A DNA stretch of 40,909 bases from a bacterium (lineage in GTDB: Bacteria > Krumholzibacteriota > Krumholzibacteriia > JACNKJ01), in NCBI GenBank assembly GCA_024231955.1, contig JAAEPZ010000672.1:1-40909 (forward strand), in the 5' to 3' direction. Of the stretch, positions 7,413-16,700 are shown piece by piece (positions within the stretch are counted from its first letter, which is position 1; every line of letters begins with the position of its first letter). A model generated the notes under the pieces. The model was not told the DNA's origin. It searched no databases and worked only from the letters and a program-made list of their open reading frames with translations. The position numbers were made by a program, and so were the translations under genes.

Positions 7413-8926
7413 GATTCCCGCTCCAGCTCGGGGAGAGTCGTCAGCCCATGGCGTTCCGCTTCGGCCCGCATCAATCCGGTCAGTTCACTTTTCACATCAG
7501 CAGCCAATGAGGTCGGCTCCCAGGCTGCGAGAAGACGCTCCACCTCGGCGTGGGCCCTTGCGCCGAGAGTGGTACTGCCCTCCTCGCTCCAGCGGGAGCG
7601 GTTGGCGCGATCGATCACAGGTCCGGGGAAGAGGTGTTCGCTGCGCAGATGACGTCGCGTGTGTTTGGAGATCAGCAGATGTCCCTCGGCGATCAACTCG
7701 CGAAAGCGATCAAGCGCAGGGAAGTCATCACGCGGTTCGATGCCGCGCGTCAAACGCAGTGCCATCCCGGCGAGTTCGTTGTCCAGGACCAGCTTTTCGA
7801 AGCTCATGCAGGTGATGAAATCGAGCACGCCGGGGCCGGAGATGTTGTTGATCCCGGCCAGAGCCGCCAGCGTTGCGCCCTGTGAGCTTTCCAGCCCCGC
7901 CTGCGCATCGAGTCGTTTCGCATCGCTGAGGGCGATATAGGCCTGCGTCGGCAATCCGAGATACTTGCCGATTTCGACATAGGCGCAATCGAGCATCATC
8001 GTCTCCACGGCCCCCAGAGAGGTCGTCTCATAGCGGACGTCAAAGACGGCGGGACACCCACCATAGAGTGCCGGGGCGCCAGGATTGATCAGTTGGGTCA
8101 TCACGATGCCGCTCAACGTTTCCGCCGTGTGCTGCACGAGGCTGCCGACCAGCGTCACCGGCCCGACAAATCCGGCCAAGGGCATCGATATGTACTCGAC
8201 GGGAATCGAGTTGACCGCGCAATCGGCAAGATTTTGCGAAGTGGTGCGGCTCCACTTGAGTGGAGCCGTGGGGCAGACCGAGAAGATTGTCAACGGCTTG
8301 GCGGCCACCGCCCGAGCAGAGCCACGCACGGCAATCTGCAGATCGTGCATGATCCTAAATCCCTCGCTCGTGAAGGCGCCGGTCACCACCGGCTTTTCGC
8401 AATGAAGGAGATTGAGGTAGAGCCGATAGCTGTCGGAGATCAGTTCCGGCACATCGGCCGTTACGAAAGCCGTACTCTGTGAGGCGATGTTGGGCAGTCC
8501 GCGCATCAACTTGGCATAACGGACATAGTCGGCGGTGACGGGCTTGCGCGCCGTTTGCGCCCCGTGATCGAGGATACTGATGGCCGCGGAAGCGGGTGTG
8601 AAGTGCACCCGGTCGCCGCCCAGGAGATGGGTCATCTCGCCGGCGGTGTCATACAGGTTGAATTCCGCAGGCGCGGTCCGCAGGGCATTGTCGATCAGAT
8701 TCTCATCGAAGAGAATCCGCTCCCCCTCGACCTTAGCCCCGTGCTCCAGCAGAAGAGAGACGAGTTCAGGGTTGTGAATCTCCATACCCAGACGACAGAG
8801 AACCTCACGGGCTTCGGAGATGATCCTCTCGATGAGTTCATCGGTGAGGAAACGGAGTTTGGGCTGCACGGCACTCCCCCTGCTGGCTTGAGTTGAATTC
8901 GCTCGTCGCCTCAAGATGCTGTTCAT
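7409..8926 (-). CDS. MttB-family corrinoid methyltransferase, non-pyrrolysine (MtgB-like), substrate unknown
   Basis: The frame gives a 505-residue trimethylamine methyltransferase (MttB) superfamily protein, the usual length for the family. It contains no in-frame amber codon, so it belongs with the non-pyrrolysine members such as glycine betaine, carnitine and proline betaine demethylases rather than true trimethylamine MttB. I use the ATG at 8926. The frame also allows a TTG at 9022 with AAGGTGA upstream, but the extra 32 codons overlap a hairpin terminator at 8981-9019 that ends the M16 operon, so the longer start is unlikely. The conserved part starts at LRFLTDELIERI. It is the first gene of the operon and overlaps the activation gene by four bases. 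Expected reaction: methylated quaternary amine plus Co(I)-corrinoid protein gives demethylated amine plus methyl-corrinoid. Confidence 0.88.
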   Translation of the reverse strand: MNSILRRRANSTQASRGSAVQPKLRFLTDELIERIISEAREVLCRLGMEIHNPELVSLLLEHGAKVEGERILFDENLIDNALRTAPAEFNLYDTAGEMTHLLGGDRVHFTPASAAISILDHGAQTARKPVTADYVRYAKLMRGLPNIASQSTAFVTADVPELISDSYRLYLNLLHCEKPVVTGAFTSEGFRIMHDLQIAVRGSARAVAAKPLTIFSVCPTAPLKWSRTTSQNLADCAVNSIPVEYISMPLAGFVGPVTLVGSLVQHTAETLSGIVMTQLINPGAPALYGGCPAVFDVRYETTSLGAVETMMLDCAYVEIGKYLGLPTQAYIALSDAKRLDAQAGLESSQGATLAALAGINNISGPGVLDFITCMSFEKLVLDNELAGMALRLTRGIEPRDDFPALDRFRELIAEGHLLISKHTRRHLRSEHLFPGPVIDRANRSRWSEEGSTTLGARAHAEVERLLAAWEPTSLAADVKSELTGLMRAEAERHGLTTLPELERES

Positions 8927-8980
8927 GATCCCGTCCGGAAGCGGGACCAGCTTATCACCTGTATCCCTATCGGCCAAGAT

Positions 8981-9019
8981 GAAACGCAAACAGGCGCCGC
9001 CCAAACGGGTAGCGCCTGT
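8981..9019 (-). terminator. Intrinsic terminator of the M16 peptidase operon
   Basis: On the minus strand ACAGGCGC pairs perfectly with GCGCCTGT, with an inner CCC/GGG pair around a GTTT loop. The hairpin is followed by TTTGCGTTT, a broken T-run. It sits 28 bases after the M16 stop at 9047 and before the MttB ATG at 8926, so it separates the two operons. Confidence 0.7.
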
Positions 9020-9046
9020 CAATCAAGTCACCTTGTCGCGTTCGAT

Positions 9047-10435
9047 CTAACGGAAGCCGACCTCGGCATTGTCCCGCACACGAACCGCACCGTAGCCACT
9101 CATGATCTCCTCGATTTCGGAGGCCACGCCGATCGCCGTCAACGTCAGGCGATCACGGCGGAAATACTCCCCGATCACCCGGCGACAGTCATCCTGGGTC
9201 ACAGCTGCAATCGCATCCAGCAGGCCATCGACATACTCTCTGTCGACGCCGTAGAACTGCATTGCGTTGATCGTGCTGGCGTGATCCGACGCGGTCTCGT
9301 AGCCGTAGGGCAACTGCCCGATCAGATACGCTTTGGCTGAGGCCAGCTCCGCATCACTCAAGCCATCTTCGTTCAGACGGGTCAATTGAGCCAGTGCCAG
9401 ATCAATAGCCTCTTTGGTTGAGGCGGTGGGTGTCGAACTGCTGATGTAGGCGGGCCCACCCACCCTCTTGTTGTCCAGACGGAAGCTGGCGCCGTAGGTG
9501 AGACCACTCTCGATCCGCAGCTTGGTATTGAGCCAACTGGTGAAGCGTCCCCCGAAAACGGTTCGGACCAGCATGACCGCGGGTGAATCATCCGCCCCCC
9601 ATGCCTGTCCGAGTCCTCCGATGCAGAACCAGGTCTGAGGCGTATCCGGCTTGTCGATCAGCAGCACGCTGTTGTCGGCCGGCAACTCCAGCGGGGTCAC
9701 TTCGATCCGCCGGACCTCAGCCCTCTTCATCTTCTTGAAAACCCTCTTCAAGGCTCTCTCCACTTTCCTCGGATCGATATCGCCGGCAACAGTCAACACC
9801 GCACGGTCCGCACCGTAATGATCGCTGAAGAACTTGCGGACGGCCGCGCTGTCAAGCCCCTCCAGACTCGTCTCCGTACCCGAGACGGGATTGCCGTAAG
9901 GGTGGGCGCCACACTGGTGGGCGTAATGATAGGAGCGGAGAACACTGCCCGGACTGTCCTTGCTCTGACGCACGGCATCGGCACCCTGAGCCACCAGCTT
10001 GGCAATCTCCTCCTCCGGGAATTGCGGTGCGAGAACGGCATCGGCAAAGAGCTCCAGCCCCTTGTCGAAGTCCTTGGCCAGCAACTCCAGCGAGATGCGC
10101 ACCCGGTCAACGTTGACGGAAGTTCCGAATTCGGCGCCCAGGAAATCCAACTCCTCGGCGAATTCGCCGGCGCTTCTCTCACCGGCGCCCTTGCGCAACG
10201 CATCGGCTGTCAGCGAAGCCAGACCGACCGTCGCCGGCGAATCCATCGCCGCACCCGCTTCGATCCACATCTCGAAATTGATCAGCGGCACGGTGGATTG
10301 CTTGAGGACATTGACCTGCAGACCGTTTCGCAGTTTGAAGCTCTTGTACTCCGGTATTTTCAACTGGGCCGCAGAGGCCATCGTCGCCCAGAACAGAAGG
10401 GAGCAGAGCAGGAGGATAACTGGTTTAGTTCGCAT
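9047..10435 (-). CDS. M16-family peptidase-like subunit lacking the zinc motif
   Basis: This 462-residue secreted protein has a signal peptide (MRTKPVILLL start, cleavage near SAA at about 20-23). The M16 fold is clear, but at the place of the HxxEH zinc motif it reads GLASLTADA (71-79), so it cannot bind zinc in the usual way. The R/Y substrate-pocket signature RIESGLTYGASF is kept in the second half. This is the pattern of the non-catalytic partner in two-subunit M16B peptidases, where the active subunit is the neighbouring gene product. The start is ATG 10435 with GAGGAGGG just upstream. A longer in-frame start at 10498 would put the signal peptide inside the protein. The gene overlaps the upstream M16 gene by 11 bases. 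Confidence 0.9.
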   Translation of the reverse strand: MRTKPVILLLCSLLFWATMASAAQLKIPEYKSFKLRNGLQVNVLKQSTVPLINFEMWIEAGAAMDSPATVGLASLTADALRKGAGERSAGEFAEELDFLGAEFGTSVNVDRVRISLELLAKDFDKGLELFADAVLAPQFPEEEIAKLVAQGADAVRQSKDSPGSVLRSYHYAHQCGAHPYGNPVSGTETSLEGLDSAAVRKFFSDHYGADRAVLTVAGDIDPRKVERALKRVFKKMKRAEVRRIEVTPLELPADNSVLLIDKPDTPQTWFCIGGLGQAWGADDSPAVMLVRTVFGGRFTSWLNTKLRIESGLTYGASFRLDNKRVGGPAYISSSTPTASTKEAIDLALAQLTRLNEDGLSDAELASAKAYLIGQLPYGYETASDHASTINAMQFYGVDREYVDGLLDAIAAVTQDDCRRVIGEYFRRDRLTLTAIGVASEIEEIMSGYGAVRVRDNAEVGFR

Positions 10436-11801
10436 TGCGACCCTCCTCGGCGGTTGCCTGAATGGGGATGAGTGTGACGACCGTGCGGTTGTCCTCAACC
10501 AGATAAAGTTGCGCGACGCGCATCAGGTCCTCGACCGTGATCGCCTGATAACGTTCAACGACATTGAAGAGATTGCGCCAGTCGCCATGGAATAACTGGA
10601 AAGCACCCAGTGCGTCCGCGCGCCCGCTGATGGAGGCCATCTCGCGGTAGAAATCCGCGATCAGCATGTTCTTCGCCTTGGCCAGTTCCCGTTCGGAAAC
10701 CGGTTCCGACTTCAGCAGCTCCAGCTCCTCGTACAGAGCGGCTTCGATGACCTCTCCGGCGACACCGGCGCGACTCTGCACCAGGATCTGGAACAGGCCG
10801 GGATCGAAGCCATCATCCATGCGGATATATGACCAGAGAGCCGTTTGCTCCTGATCGACGAGTCTGCGGTAGAGACGACTGCTCTCCCCCTGGTTCAGGA
10901 TCAGATCAATGAGTTCGAAAACCCGCAAATCCTCATGGGCATATTCGGGAATATGCCAGGCGGCCAGCACGCAACCCAGAGAGGCCTCCTTGCGGAGAAT
11001 CGCGCGACGCTCCCCACTCTGAGGCGGTTCGACGGTAACCACGCCTCGGGGAACATCCCGGGCCGGTATGCTGCCGATTTTCTCCTCAAGCAGGGCAAGG
11101 AGGTTATCTTCGTCAAATGCCCCACAGATCACCATCACCGCATTGTTAGGGGCGTACCAGGACTGGAAGAATTCCTCCACATCCCTCTGACGCCAGTTCT
11201 CGATATCGCTTTCCCAACCGAGTACCGGCCAGGAGTAGGGGTGGGCGAGGTAGGCGGTCGAATCGAGGATCTCCCACAAGCGGCCGAAGTTGTCATTGCC
11301 GATGCGCTGCTTGCGCTCGCTGATGACCACACCACGCTCGCTCTCGACCACTTCGGGATCGACTGCGAGTGAGCGGATACGATCCGCCTCCAGCTCCAGA
11401 GTCACCTCGAGAGCATCCGCAGGTACCCAATCCTGATAGGCGGTGATATTGCGGCTGGTATAGGCATTGTTCGATCCGCCGGCGTCCTCCATCACACGAT
11501 CGAATTCACCGGGAGCGTAATTTGCCGATCCGTTGAACATCATGTGCTCGAAGAAGTGCGCCAGACCGGTGTTGCCCACCGTTTCATTGCGGCTGCCGAC
11601 TTTCCAGAATGTGTAGATGGCCAGACTGGGAATGGTATCATCCTCCCACAGGAGAACTTTCATTCCGTTGCTCAACTCATGCTCCTGAACGACACTTTGG
11701 TCCAGGTCGGCCAGAGCCGTACCCGAGACAAGAATCAGGATCGTCAGAAGATACAGGACGCACGCTGTGGCAGGGCGTCCGCTCAGATTATTTCCAAACA
11801 C
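10425..11801 (-). CDS. M16-family zinc metallopeptidase, catalytic subunit
   Basis: This 458-residue protein carries the inverted zinc motif HFFEH (H82, E85, H86) in GLAHFFEHMMFNGS, with the downstream glutamates of SERGVVISERKQR (about 154-165) supplying the third ligand. An N-terminal hydrophobic stretch at about 12-31 is a signal peptide or anchor, so it should act in the periplasm or outer envelope. I choose GTG 11801 because GGAAAGGA lies seven bases upstream; a TTG at 11822 is possible but has no such site. It is co-transcribed with the zinc-less M16 partner, whose start lies inside its last codons. Together they probably form a heterodimeric peptidase that degrades small peptides or processes exported proteins. 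Confidence 0.92.
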   Translation of the reverse strand: MFGNNLSGRPATACVLYLLTILILVSGTALADLDQSVVQEHELSNGMKVLLWEDDTIPSLAIYTFWKVGSRNETVGNTGLAHFFEHMMFNGSANYAPGEFDRVMEDAGGSNNAYTSRNITAYQDWVPADALEVTLELEADRIRSLAVDPEVVESERGVVISERKQRIGNDNFGRLWEILDSTAYLAHPYSWPVLGWESDIENWRQRDVEEFFQSWYAPNNAVMVICGAFDEDNLLALLEEKIGSIPARDVPRGVVTVEPPQSGERRAILRKEASLGCVLAAWHIPEYAHEDLRVFELIDLILNQGESSRLYRRLVDQEQTALWSYIRMDDGFDPGLFQILVQSRAGVAGEVIEAALYEELELLKSEPVSERELAKAKNMLIADFYREMASISGRADALGAFQLFHGDWRNLFNVVERYQAITVEDLMRVAQLYLVEDNRTVVTLIPIQATAEEGRNAN

Positions 11802-12221
11802 GGGGGGGTCCTTTCCAGGCAAATGTGGCGGGGGGTGTTTCCTGAAGCAAGGTCACCAGGCGATTCGACCCGAGTGGGCCTCCGCCATACAACGACTTCG
11901 TTGCGGTCGGACACAATCTACACTCAAATCGCCATTGAGGCAAAGGGAACTGACCCCGGACCGTGGATTTGAGGAGTTTTCCCTGAAGTCCAATCGCGGG
12001 ATCGGAGCACCGTGACAGCCAAAAAGCCCCCGGGCCATCCCCGGGGGCAACAGTACCCTTAATCGTTCACATTGTCTCACGGACATTCCACGGCATCTTT
12101 ATTTATTATACGCATACGCGGCATTGCAGTGCTCCACGCTTCGGTAACGGACGATGAGGCAGCAGGGGAGGGCGAGATTTAGAGACGATATATTCCCGTG
12201 AAGCAGGCCAGATACGGCAGG
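11802..12221. other. Intergenic region with a terminator and two inverted repeats
   Basis: This 420-base gap between two minus-strand genes has no convincing gene. It holds the strong terminator at 12021-12048, a 6-base-arm repeat CAACGA/TCGTTG at 11890-11903, and a perfect 8-base pair CTCAAATC (11923-11930) and GATTTGAG (11966-11973). The promoter of the M16 operon should lie here, but I see no convincing -35/-10 pair. Confidence 0.5.
12021..12048 (-). terminator. Intrinsic terminator after the SdiA-regulated-like gene
   Basis: On the minus strand GCCCCCGGG and CCCGGGGGC form a perfect nine-base GC stem with a five-base loop, followed directly by TTTTT. It lies about 170 bases after the stop at 12222 and would end that transcript before the M16 operon. 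Confidence 0.85.
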
Positions 12222-13316
12222 CTACTTCAGGAGAACCAGCCGAGCTGTCGATACTTTTTGCGCGACTTGAAGGCGGGCCAGATAGACGCCGTTGGGCAGC
12301 TCCCGGTCAGCATTGTCGCCCCCCCACCAGGTGATGGCGTGAGAACCGGCGGGCAGGTGCTGCTTCAAATGTTCTCGGACGAGACGTCCCTCGACATCAA
12401 AGATGCTCAGGGACGCATACCCCGGTTCCACAAGTGTGAAGTGAAACGTAGTGACGGGATTGAAAGGGTTGGGCTGACAGGTCAATATCCCGGCAGATGG
12501 GGACATTGCTGCAGGAGCGCCAGTATGGTTGAAGGTAACCGGGTAGCCTGCATAGCGCCAGATCTCGCCGGTATCCTGAGTTATGAACACCACTGTCTCG
12601 TCGGCGGACGCAGGCAGCATGGCGATCCCCTCCTGGTCGTGGCCCGCCAACTCGTATGAGCGCAGGAGACTGCCGTCAGGAGCCAATTCGAGCAGGAGAT
12701 CATCTCCATCGTAGATGGCGAATAGCGTATGGATATCGGGGGCATAGTGGAGGCCGGATATTTTAATATCCGGCAACGGCGGCGCGTGAGTATCCAGATG
12801 GATAACCTCTCCGCCGGGGCTCAAACGGAAGGAGAATATCTCACCGGTGTCCTGCAGACCGGCCAGGAATACGGTGCCCAAGACAGTCAACGCCTCCAGC
12901 CCCATGTTGTGAGGGCCGTCCAACCAGTCGCGCAGATCCCAGGTCTCCCCGGTCGGTGCGCCGGTCGCCAGATCGAACTCGATAACCCCATCCGGATGCT
13001 CAACGCCAAGGTAGACCAGATCGGAGTTGTGATCCGCCACGGCTACGGCCTCCAGATCCTCATCGATCTCCCAAACAACGAGATCGCCTCCATCTGTCCG
13101 CATCTCGGCCAGATAGCCATCGTCACTGACGACCAGCAGCCGTTGCCGTCCATTGTGCCAGACCGCTCCACTCGGTTCAAAACCGGGGGGCAGGTGAGAG
13201 GGCTCCCCCATCAAACCGATCTCCACACCTACACCGGCCGGCCAGACCTCCTGCCCCAAAATCGGAAGTGCGGTAAGAGACAGAAGCAGGCAACACAGAT
13301 AGATTGGAGAGCGCAT
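12222..13316 (-). CDS. Secreted SdiA-regulated/YjiK-like propeller protein with C-terminal sorting domain
   Basis: The 364-residue protein has a signal peptide (1-21, ending ILGQ). Residues about 40-270 resemble the SdiA-regulated (YjiK) family of six-bladed propellers: repeated strands with motifs such as SGAVWH, LLVVSDDGYL, DLEAVAV, VYLGVEH, GLEALTV and QEGIAML. Residues about 283-364 form the FlgD-Ig-like tail with QPNPFNP, an Ig strand pattern and terminal LVLLK, as in its neighbours. The start is ATG 13316. A TATAAT at 13354-13359 is the likely -10. The gene is monocistronic, divergent from the CotH gene and ended by a strong terminator. No enzymatic residues are recognisable; a binding or lactonase-like function is possible but not shown. 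Confidence 0.72.
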   Translation of the reverse strand: MRSPIYLCCLLLSLTALPILGQEVWPAGVGVEIGLMGEPSHLPPGFEPSGAVWHNGRQRLLVVSDDGYLAEMRTDGGDLVVWEIDEDLEAVAVADHNSDLVYLGVEHPDGVIEFDLATGAPTGETWDLRDWLDGPHNMGLEALTVLGTVFLAGLQDTGEIFSFRLSPGGEVIHLDTHAPPLPDIKISGLHYAPDIHTLFAIYDGDDLLLELAPDGSLLRSYELAGHDQEGIAMLPASADETVVFITQDTGEIWRYAGYPVTFNHTGAPAAMSPSAGILTCQPNPFNPVTTFHFTLVEPGYASLSIFDVEGRLVREHLKQHLPAGSHAITWWGGDNADRELPNGVYLARLQVAQKVSTARLVLLK

Positions 13317-13353
13317 ACGGACCTGTCCGGATTAGGATGGAGATTCACTCTGA

Positions 13354-13359
13354 ATTATA
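13354..13359 (-). promoter_or_regulatory. -10 element for the SdiA-regulated-like gene
   Basis: The minus strand reads GGTATAATTC, with a perfect TATAAT about 38 bases before the ATG at 13316. The same ten bases occur before the VCBS gene at 31840-31849. There is no clear -35. Confidence 0.5.
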
Positions 13360-13734
13360 CCGTGTAGTCGGCGCCCAAGTCCATCCCCGCAACCCGGCAC
13401 CCTCGAGTCCCCCCGAAGTCGGAGTGCCTCCTCCACCTTCACGGTTGTGCCGCAATGTGTCTCCGACGACATTGGGTTATTCATCCTCCCCCATGCTGCT
13501 TGCGGCAAAATATCTCCGAGTGGTTCTTTTGATCTGACGCTCCCTTTGATTGCAGATGATGTGTCAAAGTTGCGAAGCCGGTTTTCCCGGCGTTATCCAC
13601 CTGCACCGATCCGGTCACAGTCGCGACCGATCACTTCCGACGACATCTCATCGGCAAAGCGGAGCCCCGATAATGTGCCCCTGCGGCACCTGCATGTTCC
13701 CCACTCTTTCGGGCCTTCTCCGCTCGTCCATTTG

Positions 13735-13743
13735 TGCTATAAT
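13735..13743 (+). promoter_or_regulatory. Extended -10 promoter for the CotH gene
   Basis: TGCTATAAT is a perfect extended -10. Transcription would start near 13750, leaving a leader of about 22 bases that contains GAAGGGG as the ribosome binding site before the TTG at 13773. Confidence 0.7.
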
Positions 13744-13772
13744 ACTGGCTCCTCAATTTTGAAGGGGTCATC

Positions 13773-16700
13773 TTGATTCTCCTGTCGCGCATACATCACT
13801 ACAGGGTTGGCGCAGCAGTTGGAGTACTGCTCTTGCTGCTCTCTGTGCTCTGCCCACCGCCTGTCATGGCGGTAGTCATGCTCAATGAGCTGTTGTCATC
13901 CAATGTCGGTCCTTATATGGACGAGGATGAGGAGTTCAAGGACTGGATCGAATTGTACAACACCGGTCCCGAGGATGTTGAGTTGGGCGGCTATGGTCTG
14001 AGCGATGACGGCGCCGCCCCCTTCCAGTGGATCTTCCCGCCGCTCACATTGTCGGCAGGCGATTACCTTGTCGTGTTCGCCTCCGCCAAGGATCGCACGG
14101 GATCAATACTGCACACGAACTTCCGGCTGAGTGCCAATGGTGATTCCCTGTTTCTGACCGAACCCGGCGGTCTGTTGATCGATCTGGTTCCCGCCCGCTC
14201 TCTGCCTACATCCATTGCGCTGGGCAAGGTGCCGGGGGATGAAGCCGGCCTCTTCTACTTCGACGCCCCGACTCCCGGTGCGATCAACGACTCCCCCCCC
14301 TACAACGGGATCGCTTCGGCGCCGCTCATCCTGCCGGAGGGGATCGTCCAACCCACTTCAGGCACGATCACCGCCACGATCACCGACCCCCTGGGCCAGG
14401 CCACTCTGACGACCTGGACGCTCGACGGCTGGGATCCGACGGAATCCTCGACCGCTTATACGGAGCCTGTCCAGATCACGACAAACAGCATCCTCCGCGC
14501 ACGCAATTTTGAACCCGGCAAATTGCCCAGCTCCATAGCAACTCGCACCTACCTTTTCCAGGAGAGCAGTTCGCTGCCGGTCGTGTCGATGGTGACCGAT
14601 CCCGACAACCTGTGGGACATCGATACCGGCATCTATGTTCTCGGAGATGACTACGAACCCTCCTCGCCGCACCACGGCGCCAACTTCTGGGAAAACTGGG
14701 AGAAACCCGCCCATCTGGAATTCTTCTCCTCAGCGGGGATCTCGGATTTTGATCTCGATCTCGGGATCAAGATACACGGCAACATGTCCCGCGCGTTGCC
14801 GATGAAATCGCTCCGTCTGGTGATGCGTGCAGGCTATGGCCAGGGGACGATCGGAGAGCAGGTGTTTCCGGACCTTGATCTGGACAATTTCGAGCGCCTG
14901 ATCTTGCGCAACGCCGCCAATGACTGGTGCCGCGCACATCTCCGCGACGGCTTCGCGCAGACTGCAGTCCGTCACCTGGATCTTGATTGCCAGGCTTATC
15001 GTCCGGTACAGGTATTTCTCAACGGTGAATACTGGGGCATTCACAATCTGCGTGAGCATGAGAAGCAGCAATATCTGGCCAGCCACTACGGTCTCGAAGA
15101 GGAGGAGGTAGATGTCCTCGAGGGTGATGGCACCGACAACATGGTAATGGTCGGCGACAATATTCATTACGAGGCCCTCGTCGACTTTCTGGAGGCGAAC
15201 TCCCTGGCCGACGCCGCCAACTACGCCTACGTGTGTACGCAGATGGAGGTCGTGAATTTCACCCTCTACAACATCGCCGAGATCTACTTCGGCAACATAG
15301 ACTGGCCGCGCAACAACCGTCGCTACTGGCGTCCACGAACGCCGGATGGTCGCTGGCGCTGGTTCATGCTGGATCTGGATTATTCGATGGGGATCCAGGA
15401 GGATGCCACCTTCGACAACCTGGCCTACGCGACTCATCCGACCGGCACCAGTTCCCAGAATCCCCCCTGGGCCACGTTGATGATCAGGCGGCTGCTTGAG
15501 AATGAGGGGTTCCGTCGCGACTTCATCAACAGCTATGCAGACCTCCTCAACACCGCCCTCTCGTCGGAGAGATTACTGGGCCGCCTGCAGGATTCCCGGG
15601 AAACGCTGTCACCCGACATCGTCCGTCACATGACCCGTTGGGAGTATGCCCCGGAGCGCTGGGAGTTCGCCATGGAGGATGTGCAGGAGTATCTGGCAGC
15701 CCGGCCCGCATATGCGCGCGCGCATATTCGGCAGAAATTCGCACTCCCCGACACGCTGACGCTGTCCCTTGGTATCGAACCTCCCGGCAGCGGAGCGATC
15801 ACCCTGACCGCAATTACAATCGACGAGGCCTGGAGCGGCACATACTTTACAGGTAATCCAATTCCCCTCCATGCTCAGGCCGCTCCCGGTTTCGAATTCA
15901 TGGGCTGGTCGGATCCCGATCTGCCCAGACAGCCCGATATCATAATCAACCCCATAGACGCGCTTCACATTACCGCCCTGTTTGAGGCCAGCAGCAGCGT
16001 TGCCAGTGTGGCGATCAACGAGGTCAACTACAATTCCGCCGACGCGCACGACTCCGGCGATTGGATCGAGCTGTGGAATCGGAGTTCCGAGTCGCTCAAC
16101 ATCTCGGGCTGGATTCTCCGGGATGAGAATGACGCGCACAGTTTCACCATTCCGACAGGCACTACCCTGGCAGGCAATTCCGGCCTGGTGCTCTGCGGCG
16201 ATATCGCCTCGTTTGCATCGCTCTTCCCGACGGTGTCCAATGCCATCGGAGATCTCGGTTTCGGTTTCAGTGGTGGCGGCGAATTGCTCCGGTTATTCGA
16301 CCATCTGGGTCAGCTGCACGACTCGGTCGAGTACGGCGACAGCGCCCCCTGGCCCCCCCAACCGGACGGCAACGGCCCGACTCTCGAACTCATCCACCCC
16401 CTGCGGGACAACAGCCTGGCGGTGAACTGGAGCGCATCCATTGCGGAAGCCCCCTACGGAACTCCGGGTGCGATCAACAGCGTCTACAACAGTACCGCGG
16501 CTGCGGTGGAGATACCCACCCCCCTTCACCTGGCCGCACCCTGGCCCAACCCCTTCAACCCGACCACCTCGATCACATTCGGTCTGGATGCCGAGGGTCC
16601 GCTGCAGTTGGCCATCTACGATATTCAGGGGCGACTTGTCCGCATCCTGGAGGATCGAGAACGTCATCCGGCCGGCTTCCACTCGGTCGAATGGCACGGA

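Larger units (their letters stand above)
13317..13772. other. Divergent intergenic region holding promoters for both flanking genes
   Basis: This 456-base gap separates the SdiA-like gene (minus) and the CotH gene (plus). The -10 elements at 13354-13359 (minus) and 13735-13743 (plus) are near its two ends. The middle 350 bases have small open frames without ribosome binding sites or recognisable similarity; I see no gene or RNA in them. Confidence 0.5.

Noticed and set aside
7409..8926. Pyrrolysine-containing trimethylamine methyltransferase
   Set aside because: The frame is open through 505 residues with no amber codon, and no pylT or pylS-like gene is present in the window.
8927..9046. Cobalamin riboswitch before the corrinoid operon
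   Set aside because: The space is about 120 bases and mostly taken up by the M16 terminator; no B12-box-like sequence or long leader was seen.
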